61,627 nt of DNA from Emiliania huxleyi CCMP1516 (GCF_000372725.1 NW_005202427.1:1190947-1252573); one strand, 5' to 3'. Shown: positions 10,918 through 22,200, numbered from the stretch's first letter. Translations and numbers: made by a program. The notes: generated by a model from the letters alone, not told the origin.

Positions 10918-12561
10918 ATGAGCGGCGCCATCCTCCCAACCCGCCTCGCCGACCTGGCTCGGGGCGACCTGGCCTCGCTGCGCGCCTTCCTCTCCGGGCG
11001 GCGGACGCGCGGCACGTCGCTCGCGGCCCAGCTCGACGCGCGGCTCGACACCGAGAGGCAGGACACGCTGCTCACCTGGGCCGCTCGGCACGGGCAGGCC
11101 GAGGGGGCGCGGCTGCTGCTCGAGGGCGGCGCGAGCGTCGGGGCGACGACTGGCGGCGGCGCTTCCGCGCTGTATATCACGTGCCAAGAGGGGCAGATTG
11201 AGTGCGCCCGGCTGCTCGTCGAGGCTGGCGCGGCGACCGACCAAGCAGACGCTGGAGGCCGCACGCCGCTGTTCATCGCGAGCGAGAAGGGCCACGTCGA
11301 GATCGCCCGGCTGCTGCGCGACGCTGGCGCTGGCATCAACCAAGCCAAGCAGTGCGGCGCCACGCCGCTGCTCATGGCGAGCCAGCAGGGCCACCTCGAG
11401 TGCGCCCGGCTGCTCCTCGAGGCTGGCGCGGCGGTCAACCAAGCCAAGCAGAACGGCGCCACGCCGCTGAACATCGCGTGCCAGAAGGGCCACCTCGAGA
11501 TCGCCCGGCTGCTCCTCAAGGCTGGCGCGGCGGTCAGCCAAGCCGCGGCGAACGGCGCCACGCCGCTGTTCATGGCGAGCCAGAACAACCACCTCGAGAT
11601 CGCCCGGCTGCTGCTCGAGGCTGGCGCAGCGGTCAACCAAGCGATGAACGGCGGCGTCACGCCGCTGTCCATCGCGTGCCAGCAGGGCCACCTCGAGACC
11701 GCCTGGCTGCTCCTCGAGGCTGGCGCGGCGGTCAACCAAGCCATGGGTGACGGCGCCACGCCGCTGTACATCGCGTGCCAGCAGGGCCACCTCGGGTGCG
11801 TTCGGCTGCTCCTCGAGGCTGGCGCGGCGATCGACCAAGCCCATGAGAACGGCGTCACGCCGCTGTACGTCGCGTGCCAGAACAACCACCCCGAGACCGC
11901 CCGGCTGCTCCTCGAGGCTGGCGCGGCGATCGACCAAGCCCGCAACAACGGCGCCACGCCGCTGTTCATGGCGTGCCAGCAGGGCCAGCTCGAGTGCGTT
12001 CGGTTGCTTCTCGAGGCTGGCGCGGCGATCGACCAAGCCAGGCAGGACGGCGCCACGCCGCTGATCATGGCATGCTTCAACGGCCACCTCGAGGTCGCCA
12101 AGCTCCTATCCTCCTACGGCGCCTCCCGCGCCGCTACGCCCTTCGGCACGCCCGAGGAGGCCGCAAACCGTGAAGGCCACGCCGACCTCGCCGCCTGGCT
12201 GGTCGCCAGCCGCGGCTGGACGCCGCTCGCGCACCTTGAGACCCTCACCGCCGCCCGCGCCACCGCCCTCCTGCGCAGCGGTGCAAGCCTGCACGAGGGC
12301 GAGCCGACGCCGCTGCGGCGCGCCGCGGGCGGCGAGGGCGAGGCGGCGGCGCTGATCCGGCGGGCGGCGGCGCCGTGGTCGCCGGCAAGCCACTCGCTCT
12401 TCCCCGCGGCGGCCCGCGCGCGGGCGGCGCTCCTCGTCCTCTCGCTCTACGAGATCCACGAGCGGTACCACCTCGACTCGGCCGGAGCCACGAACGGCAT
12501 CGCGGCGCTCGACTTTGGCCACTGCGTCTTGGGCTTCGCCATCGCGCGCGAGACGGAGTAG
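10918..12561 (+). CDS. ankyrin-repeat protein
   Basis: Intronless, about 547 residues from the Met MSGAILPTRLADLARGDLAS; an upstream in-frame ATG at 10831 is possible but gives a low-complexity N-terminus. About a dozen 33-residue ankyrin repeats follow (for example NGATPLFMASQNNHLEIARL with LLEAGAAVNQA). They are nearly identical at the DNA level, which suggests recent unequal crossing-over or gene conversion. The C-terminal 150 residues are a non-ankyrin helical domain (LARARAALLVLSLYEIHERYHL-like). Such proteins are protein-interaction scaffolds; the partner is unknown. A 458-codon open frame on the opposite strand is a shadow of the repeats. Confidence 0.82.
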   Translation: MSGAILPTRLADLARGDLASLRAFLSGRRTRGTSLAAQLDARLDTERQDTLLTWAARHGQAEGARLLLEGGASVGATTGGGASALYITCQEGQIECARLLVEAGAATDQADAGGRTPLFIASEKGHVEIARLLRDAGAGINQAKQCGATPLLMASQQGHLECARLLLEAGAAVNQAKQNGATPLNIACQKGHLEIARLLLKAGAAVSQAAANGATPLFMASQNNHLEIARLLLEAGAAVNQAMNGGVTPLSIACQQGHLETAWLLLEAGAAVNQAMGDGATPLYIACQQGHLGCVRLLLEAGAAIDQAHENGVTPLYVACQNNHPETARLLLEAGAAIDQARNNGATPLFMACQQGQLECVRLLLEAGAAIDQARQDGATPLIMACFNGHLEVAKLLSSYGASRAATPFGTPEEAANREGHADLAAWLVASRGWTPLAHLETLTAARATALLRSGASLHEGEPTPLRRAAGGEGEAAALIRRAAAPWSPASHSLFPAAARARAALLVLSLYEIHERYHLDSAGATNGIAALDFGHCVLGFAIARETE

Positions 12562-12867
12562 GCCGGAGTCTCGGTGAGAGTCTTTGCCTCGGCTCCGACC
12601 ATGGTCGTGGCTCGTGAGCTGCTTGCTGTCTTGTGAATCGTGTCGTGCGACCGCGTTTTGTTCGAAGTGTGCGAGAAATTTCTTTATTCCTCTTTCTCAG
12701 CCTCCGCGTACTCAACCCAGGGTACAGCGAGCTCCAGCCATTGCAGCCGCTACCACAGGTGTGTGAACCGAACCCCAAGGCAGCGAGCAGCCCTCCGCAA
12801 GACCGAGCCCCCGCGAGGTTGACAGCGGAGTAGGCTGGGGCTATACCAGACAGCGGCGAGCTCGGGC

Positions 12868-15800
12868 ATGTTCGCTTGTTTATCTCTCTCTCTCTCGGCT
12901 CATGCATTTTCTGGAGGCCCCCGCCAGCTGCAAAGCTGGCTGTTCGGCTGGCCAGAGAGCGACAGCAGCAGCAACGCGACCAGCAGCAACGCGTGGGATG
13001 GGTCACTCATAGACGTCGACACACCGCTGGAAGAGCTCGAGACGGTCGGCCTTGGCGATGGCGAGAGCTACCGGCTGGTCATGTCGGACGAGTTTGAGAC
13101 CGAGGGCCGCCGCTTCAGCGAGGTCTCGAGCGTCTGAGCGCCCTCGCTTCCACCAGCTCGTCCCGTCAGCTGTCTCGCTCGCCGTCTCAGGTGGACCGCG
13201 ACCCGATCTGGACGGCCGTCGCAAGGCACGACCCGACGAACGGCAACCTGGCATACATGACGCCGCAGATGGTGAGCACTCACGCGGGCGCGCTCGAGAT
13301 CTACACCACAAACACGGGCTTCCGCGCCTCGCGGTACGCCTCCGGCTCCGTGCAGTCGTGGGAGAAGGCTTGCTTGCAGGGCGGCATCGTCGACGTCTCC
13401 TTCTCCCTGCCCGGCGAGCCGGGCGCGCCTGGCGTCTGGCGCGCACCCCTCCGCCGCCCTCCACCGCCTGGCACTCTGCTCCTGCCGCCAGCTCACCGGA
13501 GGCGCTGCCACGCCACGCACCGCCATCTCGATGCTCACTCACTCTGCTTCTGTCTACGCCACGCCAGGCCCGCCATCTTGTCACAGGCCCGCCATCTGGA
13601 TGCTCGGCAACCTCGGGCGGGCCACCTACCCGCTCTCGAACGATGGCCTCTGGCCCTTCTCCTTCGGCGCGTGCGACCGGTCTCTCGGAGGCCAGGCGGC
13701 ACGCTAGGGCTCGGCGCCATAGCCTCGGCGCCCTCCTGGAACCTTCCTGGAACCTTCCCATCAGCTCGGCACCCTCCACCACAACAGACACACGAGCCGA
13801 CTCGCCACAGCACACACCGCTACCCCGTGCCCGCCACTGCCCGCCACTGCTCGCCTCTGCCCCCCCGCGGGACTCTCCTCCCCCGCGGGACGGTGCTGTC
13901 GGCCTGCTCGGACCGTAACACAGGAGCCTTCTAGGAGCCTTCTAGGAACGTTCTAGGTGCTGTCGGCCTGCTCGGACCAGCCAGCGCGCGGCTCGGGGCT
14001 GCGGCCGTACCAGGGGCGAGGCGTGCCGGAGGTGGAGCTGCTCGAGGACATGTCGCAGGACATGTCCGCGATATGTCCGAGACATGTCACATAGGCGTGC
14101 CGGAGGTGGACTTGCTCGAGGCGCGCCCGTGCGCCGACATCGCCGCCGCCAGCGACAGGCCCGCGCTCGCGGTGGCGCACAACAACCTCACGTGCGGCAT
14201 CACAACCTTCCAGGCGCAGCCTCGGGCATCGCAGCCAGAGCCCCGCAGCAGCAGCCAGAAGAGCCCCGCGCCACGCCGCCGCCCAGGCGCCGCCGCCCCC
14301 CCGGGTCTCACGCCCAACCTCTGTGGCGACAGGTTGCGCCACGCCTGCCGGGCCGGCTCCGTCCGAACCACGGCTCCTTCCCGTCGGCGCGCCGGCCTTG
14401 GTACCCCAACCTGACTTTCGGCCGCCGCTCCGAGATCGACGCCCTCTGGTACGGAGGGGACCACTTCGACTCGCTCGGCGCCTACTTCCCGCTCTCTCCC
14501 TCCTACCACACCCCGCCCCGCGCACCGCACTCCGGCGCCGGAGCCTACTCCGGCGCGGCCGCGGCGGCGGAGGCGGCCGGAAGCTACGGCGGCTTCGGCA
14601 GCTCGCTCTTCGACGCGAGCGCCGCTCTCTCCCCCCGCCGCCTCGGCGTCTCTCGAGACGTCACCCGGCGTGCCGGCGGGCGTAGGCGGGCTTCTTCGGC
14701 GCGCCGCCCGCCGACGCCCTCCCGAGGACCGACCGCGGCCTTTCGCACTTTCGGTTCGAGTACGAGCCGGGCGCGGACGGCTTCATGCGATGGTTCCTCG
14801 ACGGCGCGCGCAGCCCAGCACGAGCCCGCCCACGCCCACGCGTCCTAGAAGTTTCCCAGAAGGTTCCCAGAAGGTTCCCAGAAGGTTCCTAGACGGTTCC
14901 TGGACGGTTCCTGGACGGTTCCTGGACGGTTCCTAGAAGGTTAGAAGGCACGAGCCCGGCCACGCAGTCCCGCACTCCCCAGCCACGCACACTCCCGACC
15001 CGGCCCCGCCCGCCGCCGCCCTCGTCGCACGCGCGCCCTCGCCGCCCCGTGCCGCCGCCCAAGCCGCCCTCTCCCCTGCCCGCAGGATCGCTCGTCTTCG
15101 AGGCGACCGGCGAGTCGCTCCGCCCGCGCCGCGTCCCCGGCGGCGGGCACGTCGGCCAGCGGCTCGTGCCGGAGGAGCCGATGCCCCCCATCGTCTCTCA
15201 TCGTCTCTCATCGTCTCTCATCGTCTCTCATCGCCTCTCCGCTGTACCCCGTCACAGGAGCCTATGTACCTCATCATCTCGGCCGCCGTCTCGCGCGTCT
15301 TCTCGGGCAGGATCGACCAGGCCATCTTCCCGACAGTCTTCCGCATCGGCCACGTCCGCTTCTACCAGCGCGCCAGCGGGCGGCAGCGCACCTCGTGCTC
15401 GCCCCCCGACCACCCGACGGCGGGCTGGATCGCGCAGCACTGGTGGGCAAACGGCAAGCAGGCGCCCCCCTCGGTCGACAACCTGCTCCGCGCCTCCGTC
15501 CTTCTCTCGGGCTGCGTCGCCGCACTCGGCGCCCTCGCGCTGCTGCTGAGTGAGGAGCACGTCCGCCTCGCGCTCGCACTGCTGTTCGGCGCCTTCTTCT
15601 GCGCCGCGCTCGCCTCCGCCGGCCTCGCCCGCTACCTCGGCGTCTCTCCCGACGACGCGTGGCTCGGGCCGCAAACCGCGGGCGGCGACAGCGCCACCAG
15701 CTCGCTCACGCTGTCGGCCGGCGTGCCGCTGCGCAGCCACGTCTGGAGCTTGTCTGGAACCATCTAGGACCCTTCTTGGAGCTTTCTAGGCGTGTCGCTG

Positions 15801-15899
15801 CGCAGCCACGTCTGGAACTTGTCGGCGGAGCGGGCTCGGGCGGCGTCGCTCGCGCGGTGCGGCTCGCCGAGAGGGAGCCGAGACATGCCCGACGCGTAG
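12868..15899 (+). CDS. KRE6/SKN1-like GH16 beta-glucan synthesis protein (may be the N-terminal half of a fusion with the glucan synthase)
   Basis: Exons (approximate where marked ~): 12868-13122, 13191-13438, 13587-~13690, 13957-14020, 14095-~14210, ~14333-~14647, 14686-~14800, 15085-15174, 15258-15720, 15790 onward. The N-terminus MFACLSLSLSAHAFSG looks like a signal peptide. SYRLVMSDEFETEGRRFS, DPIWTAVARHDPTN, LEIYTTNTGF, SVQSWEKACLQGGIVDVSFS, GVWPAIWMLGNLGRA, LSACSDQ, GRGVPEVDLLEA (the GH16 E-x-D-x-x-E catalytic motif), FEYEPGADGFMRWFLDG, EEPMYLIISAAVS and SCSPPDHPTAGWIAQHW follow KRE6/SKN1 order. A membrane hairpin follows at 15484-15640. KRE6-type proteins act with beta-1,3-glucan synthase on beta-1,6 branching in the Golgi or vacuole. 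One frame stops at 15899, but a phase-2 splice 15857-16269 keeps the frame open into the GT48 gene. Confidence 0.78.
13893..13956 (+). other. duplication-flanked minisatellite unit at an intron 3' end
   Basis: GTGCTGTCGGCCTGCTCGGA occurs at 13893 and 13957. The filler is GGAGCCTTCTA/GGAACGTTCTA, 11 bp each. It probably forms the end of a longer intron starting near 13690. The exon resumes VLSACSDQ. Confidence 0.75.
14021..14094 (+). other. duplication-flanked intron, GC-AG, ACATGTC core
   Basis: GCGTGCCGGAGGTGGA.(C/T)TGCTCGAG is duplicated. The filler is a set of imperfect 11-bp units around GGACATGTC. Splicing rebuilds GRGVPEVDLLEA, the GH16 catalytic motif. Confidence 0.85.
14800..15084 (+). 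other. intron with CCCAGAAGGTT minisatellite
   Basis: GCACGAGCCCG.CCACGC is duplicated at 14818 and 14948 around 11-bp units (CAGAAGGTTCC, CTGGACGGTTC). Here the family is in the opposite orientation to most other introns. The donor is uncertain; the acceptor CCCGCAG|GATCGC is at 15084. Confidence 0.6.
15175..15257 (+). other. duplication-flanked intron with GA-AG borders
   Basis: The only splice that restores VPEEPMYLII uses GGAG|GAGCCG...CACAG|GAGCCT, so the donor would be GA. The filler is a 10-bp repeat (TCGTCTCTCA, five units). Confidence 0.55.
15721..15789 (+). other. duplication-flanked intron, GC-AG, 69 nt
   Basis: GCGTG(C/T)CGCTGCGCAGCCAC and the following CGTCTGGA.CTTGTC are on both sides; the filler is TGGAACCATCTAGGACCCTT and similar. 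Confidence 0.85.
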
Positions 15900-16272
15900 C
15901 CGAGAGGGGTCCGAGAGGGGTCCGAGAGGGGTCCGAGAGGGGTCCGAGAGGGGTCCGAGAGGGGTCCGAGAGGGGTCCGAGAGGGGTCCGAGAGGGGTCC
16001 GAGAGGGGTCCGAGAGGGGTCCGAGAGGGGTCCGAGAGGGGTCCGAGAGGGGTCCGAGAGGGGTCCGAGAGGGGTCCGAGAGGGGTCCGAGAGGGGTCCG
16101 AGAGGGGTCCGAGAGGGGTCCGAGAGGGGTCCGAGAGGGGTCCGAGAGGGGTCCGAGAGGGGTCCGAGAGGGGTCCGAGAGGGGTCCGAGAGGGGTCCGA
16201 GAGGGGTCCGAGAGGGGTCCGAGAGGGGTCCGAGAGGGGTCCGAGAGGGGTCCGAGAGGGGTCCGAGAGGGG
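15899..16272 (+). repeat. satellite of 34 x 11 bp, CCGAGAGGGGT
   Basis: An almost perfect head-to-tail array. Eleven bases read in all three frames without stops, so it would encode an 11-residue repeat. It lies in the candidate intron 15857-16269 (CGCG|GTGCGG..GAGAG|GGGTCTT) between the GH16 and GT48 parts. One unit also occurs inside the intron at 17156-17223. Confidence 0.92.
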
Positions 16273-19200
16273 TCTTGTCGCGCGACTCTCCGATCGGGTG
16301 GGGCGGCGACGGTTCCGCGGCGCGAGGCAGGAGGTGCCTAGAAGGTGCCTAGAAGGTGCATAGAAGGTTCCGCGGCGCGAGGCAGGAGGTGCCTAGAAGG
16401 TGCCTAGAAGGTGCCTAGAAGGTGCCTAGAAGGTTCCACGGCGCGAGGCAGCCTGGCCGTGGCCGCAGGCTCTTTGCCGATCGCCTCGTCTACCTCGCTT
16501 GCGTCGTCGAGGCGGCGGTGGTGGGCGGCTTGCTGCTGACCATCCTCTCGGAGCTCACTCTCTGCCTGGCGACCGCCTTCTCCGTCTCGCTCCTCGCGCT
16601 GCAGGCGAGCCGCACGCACCGCACCGCCTCGCACCGCACCGCACCGGACCGCACCGCCTCGCACCACCTCGCACCACCTCGCACCGCACTGCCTCGCACC
16701 GCACTGCCTCGCACCGCCTCGCACCGCACCGCCTTGACTCTGGCCGCCTTGACTCTGGCTCCGTCGGGCAGCAGGCGAGAGCGCTGCCCCGCCTGCTCTA
16801 GGAACCTTCTAGGAACCTTCTAGGAACCTTCTAGGCGAGAGCGCTGCCCCGCCTGCTCGTGGCTCTCTTGGGCGCGCTTGCCGCCAGGGAGGGCGGGCAG
16901 GACGAGGGCGGCGGTCGGGTCGGCTCTCTGTCCGCCGCCGTTCCGCTGCCGCCGGTCGGGCCGCCGCTTCCGCATCCGCGCGGCTGGTCGGCGGGCGAAG
17001 AGCTCTCCCTGCTCCTCTTCCCCCTCTTCCTCTTTGTCGCGCTCGTCTCGGGCTTGGCTGCCATTCACGTCCGCAAGGCGTTCCTCGAGGCCGCGACGGC
17101 GTTGTGCGGCGCGCAGCTGCTTTGGCTCGGCGCCGCAAGCTTGGCGGGCGGCGAGGCGATGCTGGACGTGCGGCACTAGGAACCTTCTAGGAACCTTCTA
17201 GGAACCTTCCGAGAGGGGTCTAGGCGATGCTCGACGTGCGGCACGCCGTCGAAGGGCTCGCGGGGTCCGGCGTGCAGGGCGACCTCGGCAGGAGCTCCTC
17301 GCCGTGGGCTGCGCCGGTGGTGGTCGCCCTTACCAGCGTCGCCTTGCTGCGCCACGCCCGCTGCCTGCGCCGGGGCAGCTGGACCCGCTCCCCTTCTAAG
17401 TCAACTGTTAATTAACTGTTAATTAATGTTGAATTACTACTAGGCAGCTGGACCCGCTCTGCCGCGGCCTCGGTGTGCGTGTGCTGCAGGCCAAGGTCCG
17501 AGGCGGGGCTGTGGTCTCTGGTGTGGCGGGCGAGCGGTCAGCTCTGGCAGGAGCTGGCGGATGACGTCGACGACGAGGAGGACCCCGCCGCCAGCCCGTC
17601 TGCAGCGGAGGCGCGTCGCGGTCGACGTCTGCCAGGCGCAGCCGTCGGTCGAGCGCTGGTGGCTAGCCACCGCCCGCCGGCACGGGCAGAGGCGGCCACG
17701 AAGGGCAGCCTGTCCGGTGGCGGCCACCTCCTCGCGCCGGCTCCTCGCAGCCAGCCGCCAGCGGGGGAGGCGCGCCGCTCCCCGCTCGTCTCCGCCGCAA
17801 GCTCGGCTGGCCTCCGCCGGGTCGTCTCCGCCGAAGCCTTCACCGCCCGGCCGGCCCCTTGGTGGGGGGACCCTACGGCCCCTTGGTGGGGGGACCCTAC
17901 GGCCCCTTGGTGGGGGGACGGCTCGCCGCCGGAGGAGAGGCGGTGGCTGCCGCCGCTGCAGCAGTGCACCGCGGTGGATGCGAGCGGGGCGCTCGGCAGT
18001 CCCGTGGTGAAGCAGCTCTGCGCCGTCGCCGCCGCGTTTGAGGCCGACTTCGGCTTCCAGCGCCCGGTGGTGTGCAACCAGCTCGAGCACTTGCTCCGGC
18101 TGCTCGCCGCGAGAGCGGCGCGCTTACCCTTCTCCGCCCCCGAGCGTGCGGCGCGCGCCGCCGACTCGCTCCATGCGCACCTCTTTGCGTCGTACTTCAC
18201 CTGGTGCGAGCACGTGCGCGCCGAGCCGCGCTGCTCTCCCGCAGCAGCGCGGGCGAGGCACGGGCCGGGCGCTGCGGGCGGGGCGGCCGAGGCGGGCGGC
18301 GAGGAGGCGGGCGAGGGCGGGCTCGCCGAGGCGGAGGCTCGCCGGGCAGAGTGCCTGCTCTACTTGCTCGTTTGGGCCGAGGCGGCAAACTTGCGCCACG
18401 CATCAGAGGCCGTCTGGTGGCTCTTCCACCAGCTCTCCGACTTGGCGAAACCGCTGCCGCGCCCCTTCGCGCTGGCGAGCGTGGCGCCGCTCTACGCGTC
18501 GCTCGTCCACCTCTTCTGCGAGCGAGCGCACCCACTCAACTACGACGACGTCAACGAGGCCTTCTGGCGACCCGACTGCCTCGGGTGGAGCCTCGAGGGG
18601 AGCGGCGCCGGCAGTGCCGCCGCGCAGCTCCGCGGGCTGGCAAAGGAGTACCGCGAGCGCCGCTCCTGGCTTCACATGCTCGGTGCGTTCGAGCACGTCT
18701 ACTTTGCGCACTGGATCATGCTGCGGCTGATGCTCGGCGCGACGCTCGGCCTCAACACCTGCATCGCCGCCGAGTTCGGCGTGCCCTGCGAGGCGGGCGA
18801 GGAGTCGGACGCCGTGCTGGCACCAGGAACCTTCTAGGAACCTTCTTGGAACCTTCTAGGCGGGCGAGGAGTCGGACGCCGCGCTGCGCGTGTTGCAGTT
18901 CGAGGCGACCCTCGTGGTGGACGTGCAGGCGTACCGCGTCCTCTCGGGCTTGCTGCAGCTGTGGGCGCGCTTCCCCACCTGCGACCCGCCTGCCAAGCTC
19001 GACGCGGTGCTGCGCGTCGCGCTCGACCTGCTCCTCTCTCTCGCGCTCAACGTGGCGCTCTGGTTCTCGCTCCGCGACCAGCACCTGCACCACTGGGCGA
19101 TGGCGCTGCTGCTCTCGATCGCCGTCTTCGTGCGGCCGACCCTGTCCAGCCTGCGCTTCCTCGTGGTGCGGCCGGGCGGCGGCGGCGGCGGCGGCGGAAG

Positions 19201-22200
19201 CAGTGGTCAGCCCAGTCTGGGGCGCGAGCGGCTGCTCTCGCTGTTTGGCATCGAGGTGAATGCACTGCGATTGCACTGCTCTCGCTGTTTGACATCGTTA
19301 ATTCCCTGCGAATTGCCTGCGAATTGCCTGCTAACTCTAACTGCTCGCTGTTTGGCATCGAGGTTGCCAACGGGCCGCTCCCCGCGAGGCACGTCCGGCC
19401 GACGAGCTGGTGAAGCACTCAATCAATGGACTGATGAGTGGCTGCTACTAACCATAGGCACGTCCGGCCGACGAGCTGGAGCGCGCTCGCTTTCTGGCTG
19501 ACGCTGTTCAGCGTGCACTGCCTGCTGGTGCAGCACTACATCGCGGACGCGCTCGTCGTCGACACGCTCGGCCTGCTCTACTCCTACTTTGGGCGAGCAC
19601 CTAGAAGGTTCCAAGAAGGTTCCTAGAAGGTTCCTAGGCCTGCTCTACTCGTACTTTGGGCGCTCGCTCACCGGCAGCTCCGGCATCGGCCTCGGCCAGC
19701 TGTTTGTGCTGCTCCTCTGCATCTGGGTGCCGGTCATCCTCTTCTTCCACCGGGAGGAACCTTCTAGGAACCTTCTTGGAACCTTCTAGGTGCCGGTCAT
19801 CCTCTTCTTCCTCGTGAGCTTCTCGCTCACCTTCACACTCTGGGTGCTCGTCGTCGGGCTCTGTCGCGGGCTCGGCTCCCTCCGCATCGCACCCGAGCTC
19901 GGCCTGCCGCAGCTGCTCGCCGCCGACCGTGGACAGAACCTTCTAGGACCCTTCTTGGAACCTGCTAGGCCTGCCGCAGCTGCTCGCCGCCCACTTTGAC
20001 CCGGCGGCCGACCGCTTCGAGCAACGCTGGCTCGCCAGCCGTCCGGCCCGGCTGCCCCCCAGCCCGGTCCCTGCCCAGCGAGGGTTGCGGGCGAGCCCGT
20101 CCTTTGCACCGACTGCGCGCGGGGAGGGTGGCCGTGGCTCGCCAAATGTGATTGCCGAGGAGGCTGACGAGGCGGAGGAGACGATGATGGCGGCGGCGGC
20201 GGAGGAGGAGGCGGAGAAAGAGCTTGCGGAGGAGGAGGCGGAGGAAGAGGCTGCGGAGGAGCAGTTGCTGGGCGAGCTCGCCAAGGGGGGGGCGTGGGCC
20301 GTGTCGGCGGGGGGGCGCTCGGTCTCGCTCCCAGCAGTCGCCAATGGGTCGCGAGACGGCGCCCTTCCGCCAGACGAGGACGCGCCCGCGGACTTGTCGG
20401 GGCTACGGCCGGCCGCCCAGTCCGGGCGCCCCTCCCGTGGTGGGACATCTCCTCACGGCCCGGCTCCTGTGAGGCGTAGGCTGCTCGGTCGGCTGCCTGC
20501 GCGGGGCGGCTGGGGCTTTGCGCAGTGTTGGAACACGATGCTCCACGAGATGCGGCGGCAGGATTTGGTCGACAACTCCGAGGAGACCCGGCTGCAGTTT
20601 GCGATCGTGCCGCGCGCCGTCCACCCGCCGCCGCCCGCTGCGGTCAGCGCCGCCGCCAGGGCGTGGCAAGAGCGGCCGCCGGTGCCGGGCAGTCTGCCGC
20701 CCCTGCCGCGCGCCGAGGCTGCGCCCGACGGCACGGCATTGCCGCTGCTTCTCCCGCCGCCGCTCGGGTCTCTCAAGCGCGCGCTCAGTGCGCTCCTCGC
20801 GGGCTGCCCCGTCGAGTCGCTCCCGACGCTCTGCCGCCTCTCGCTGGCGGGTGCGGCCGACATCGCGATGGCAGTTGTCTGGCCGCTGCTCGGCGCCGCG
20901 CACCAGCCCGACGTGGCGCTCGCCCTCCGAGCCCTCGCCGCTGTCGTGCCCCCGATCGCGCCAGCCACCGATGCGTCTGCCGCCGGCTCGGCCGGCCAGT
21001 CCCGCCCTTGCGGCGCGCTGCCGCCCGGCCTCCGCTCGGAGCGGGTGCTCTACGGGCTGCGCAAGGCGCTACAGCGGTGCGAGGCCTCCTCCCTCCACGA
21101 GCCGCCTCGGAGCCTCTCGGGACCTGTCTGTAGGCGCTCGTCGAGCGAATTCGTTCCTGCGAATGAGCACTGATAGACCACTCATAGAACTGTCTCAGGC
21201 GCTCGTCGAGCTGTGCGAGGCCATCTTCGCCATGATCGTCGCCTTTGATGGCCGCGCCGCCCGAGGCGTCGCTAACCCTAACCCTAACCCTAACCCTAAC
21301 CCTAACCCTAACCCTAACCCTAACCCTAACCCTGACCCTAACCCTAACCCTGACCCATACCCTAACCCTAACCCTAACCCTAACGCCGCCCGAGGCGTCG
21401 CGGCGCCTAACGGCTGATTAACTGTACTCAACTACTACTAACCACTCAGTAACTGTCTCGAGGCGACGCGGCGCCTAACGGCCGTCTCGCCAAGCGGTCG
21501 GCGAGCGTAGCGTGCCTGGCGTCGGCCGCATCGCACCCGCACGACAACGGGCTCGCCGCTAGACCGGCGGGCGGCGCCGGCGGGCTAGAGGGCAGCAACG
21601 CCGCGCAGGCGCCAACGGACGGCCCGCTCGAGTCGGGACAGAACGGTGGGGGTGGACTGCGAACGACGGAGCGGCCGCAGATGGGCGACGGCGGCGGCGG
21701 CGGCGGCGCCTCGGCCGGCTCGGGCGTCGGCTTGCGGCACGCGCTGCGCTCGCGCTCCTTTGGCGATTCGCTCTCGAGCTTGTCGCGCGTCGTCTCGCTC
21801 AAGGGGCTCTCGCGCGACCTCTCGCGGCTCGACCTCACCGCCAGCCTCAACGACCTCACCGCAGCCCTCTCGCTCGCGCGCCGCCGCAGAGGCGTGACGC
21901 GCGTGCGCATCGCAGACATCGCCTCGGCCGAGGGCGCCGCCGTGCGCTCTGCGGCGCTGCCAGCGATCCAGCAGGCGCTCGCCTCTAAAAGACTACTAAT
22001 AAGCTAATAATCAGCTACTAACAAAGTACGATCCAGCAGGCGCTCGCCTCGCTGCTGGCGTGCCTCCAGCACGCCTGCCTCGCAGCGGCGGCCGCGCGCC
22101 CCAGCCGTTCCGCCGCGCAGGACGAGGTGCGCGGCGCGCTCGGCGCCGCCGCCAACGCGCTGCAGGCCACCCTCGCCCACCCGACCCTTGGCTTTTGGGC

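Noticed and set aside
10711..12087. 458-codon open frame on the minus strand opposite the ankyrin gene
   Set aside because: It mirrors the 99-bp ankyrin repeats. The plus frame has the ankyrin consensus; the minus frame is a composition shadow.
15899..15899. TAG as definite end of the KRE6-like protein
   Set aside because: Kept only as an alternative, because a phase-2 splice just before it keeps the frame open into the GT48 region.
15659..16363. Frame encoding an 11-residue repeat GPRGVREGSER
   Set aside because: An 11-bp satellite without stops stays open in all frames. It is better explained as intron filler.
21266..21394. Misassembled telomere read
   Set aside because: The flanking exon duplication and five similar tracts in other introns make a local artefact unlikely, though only long reads can exclude it.
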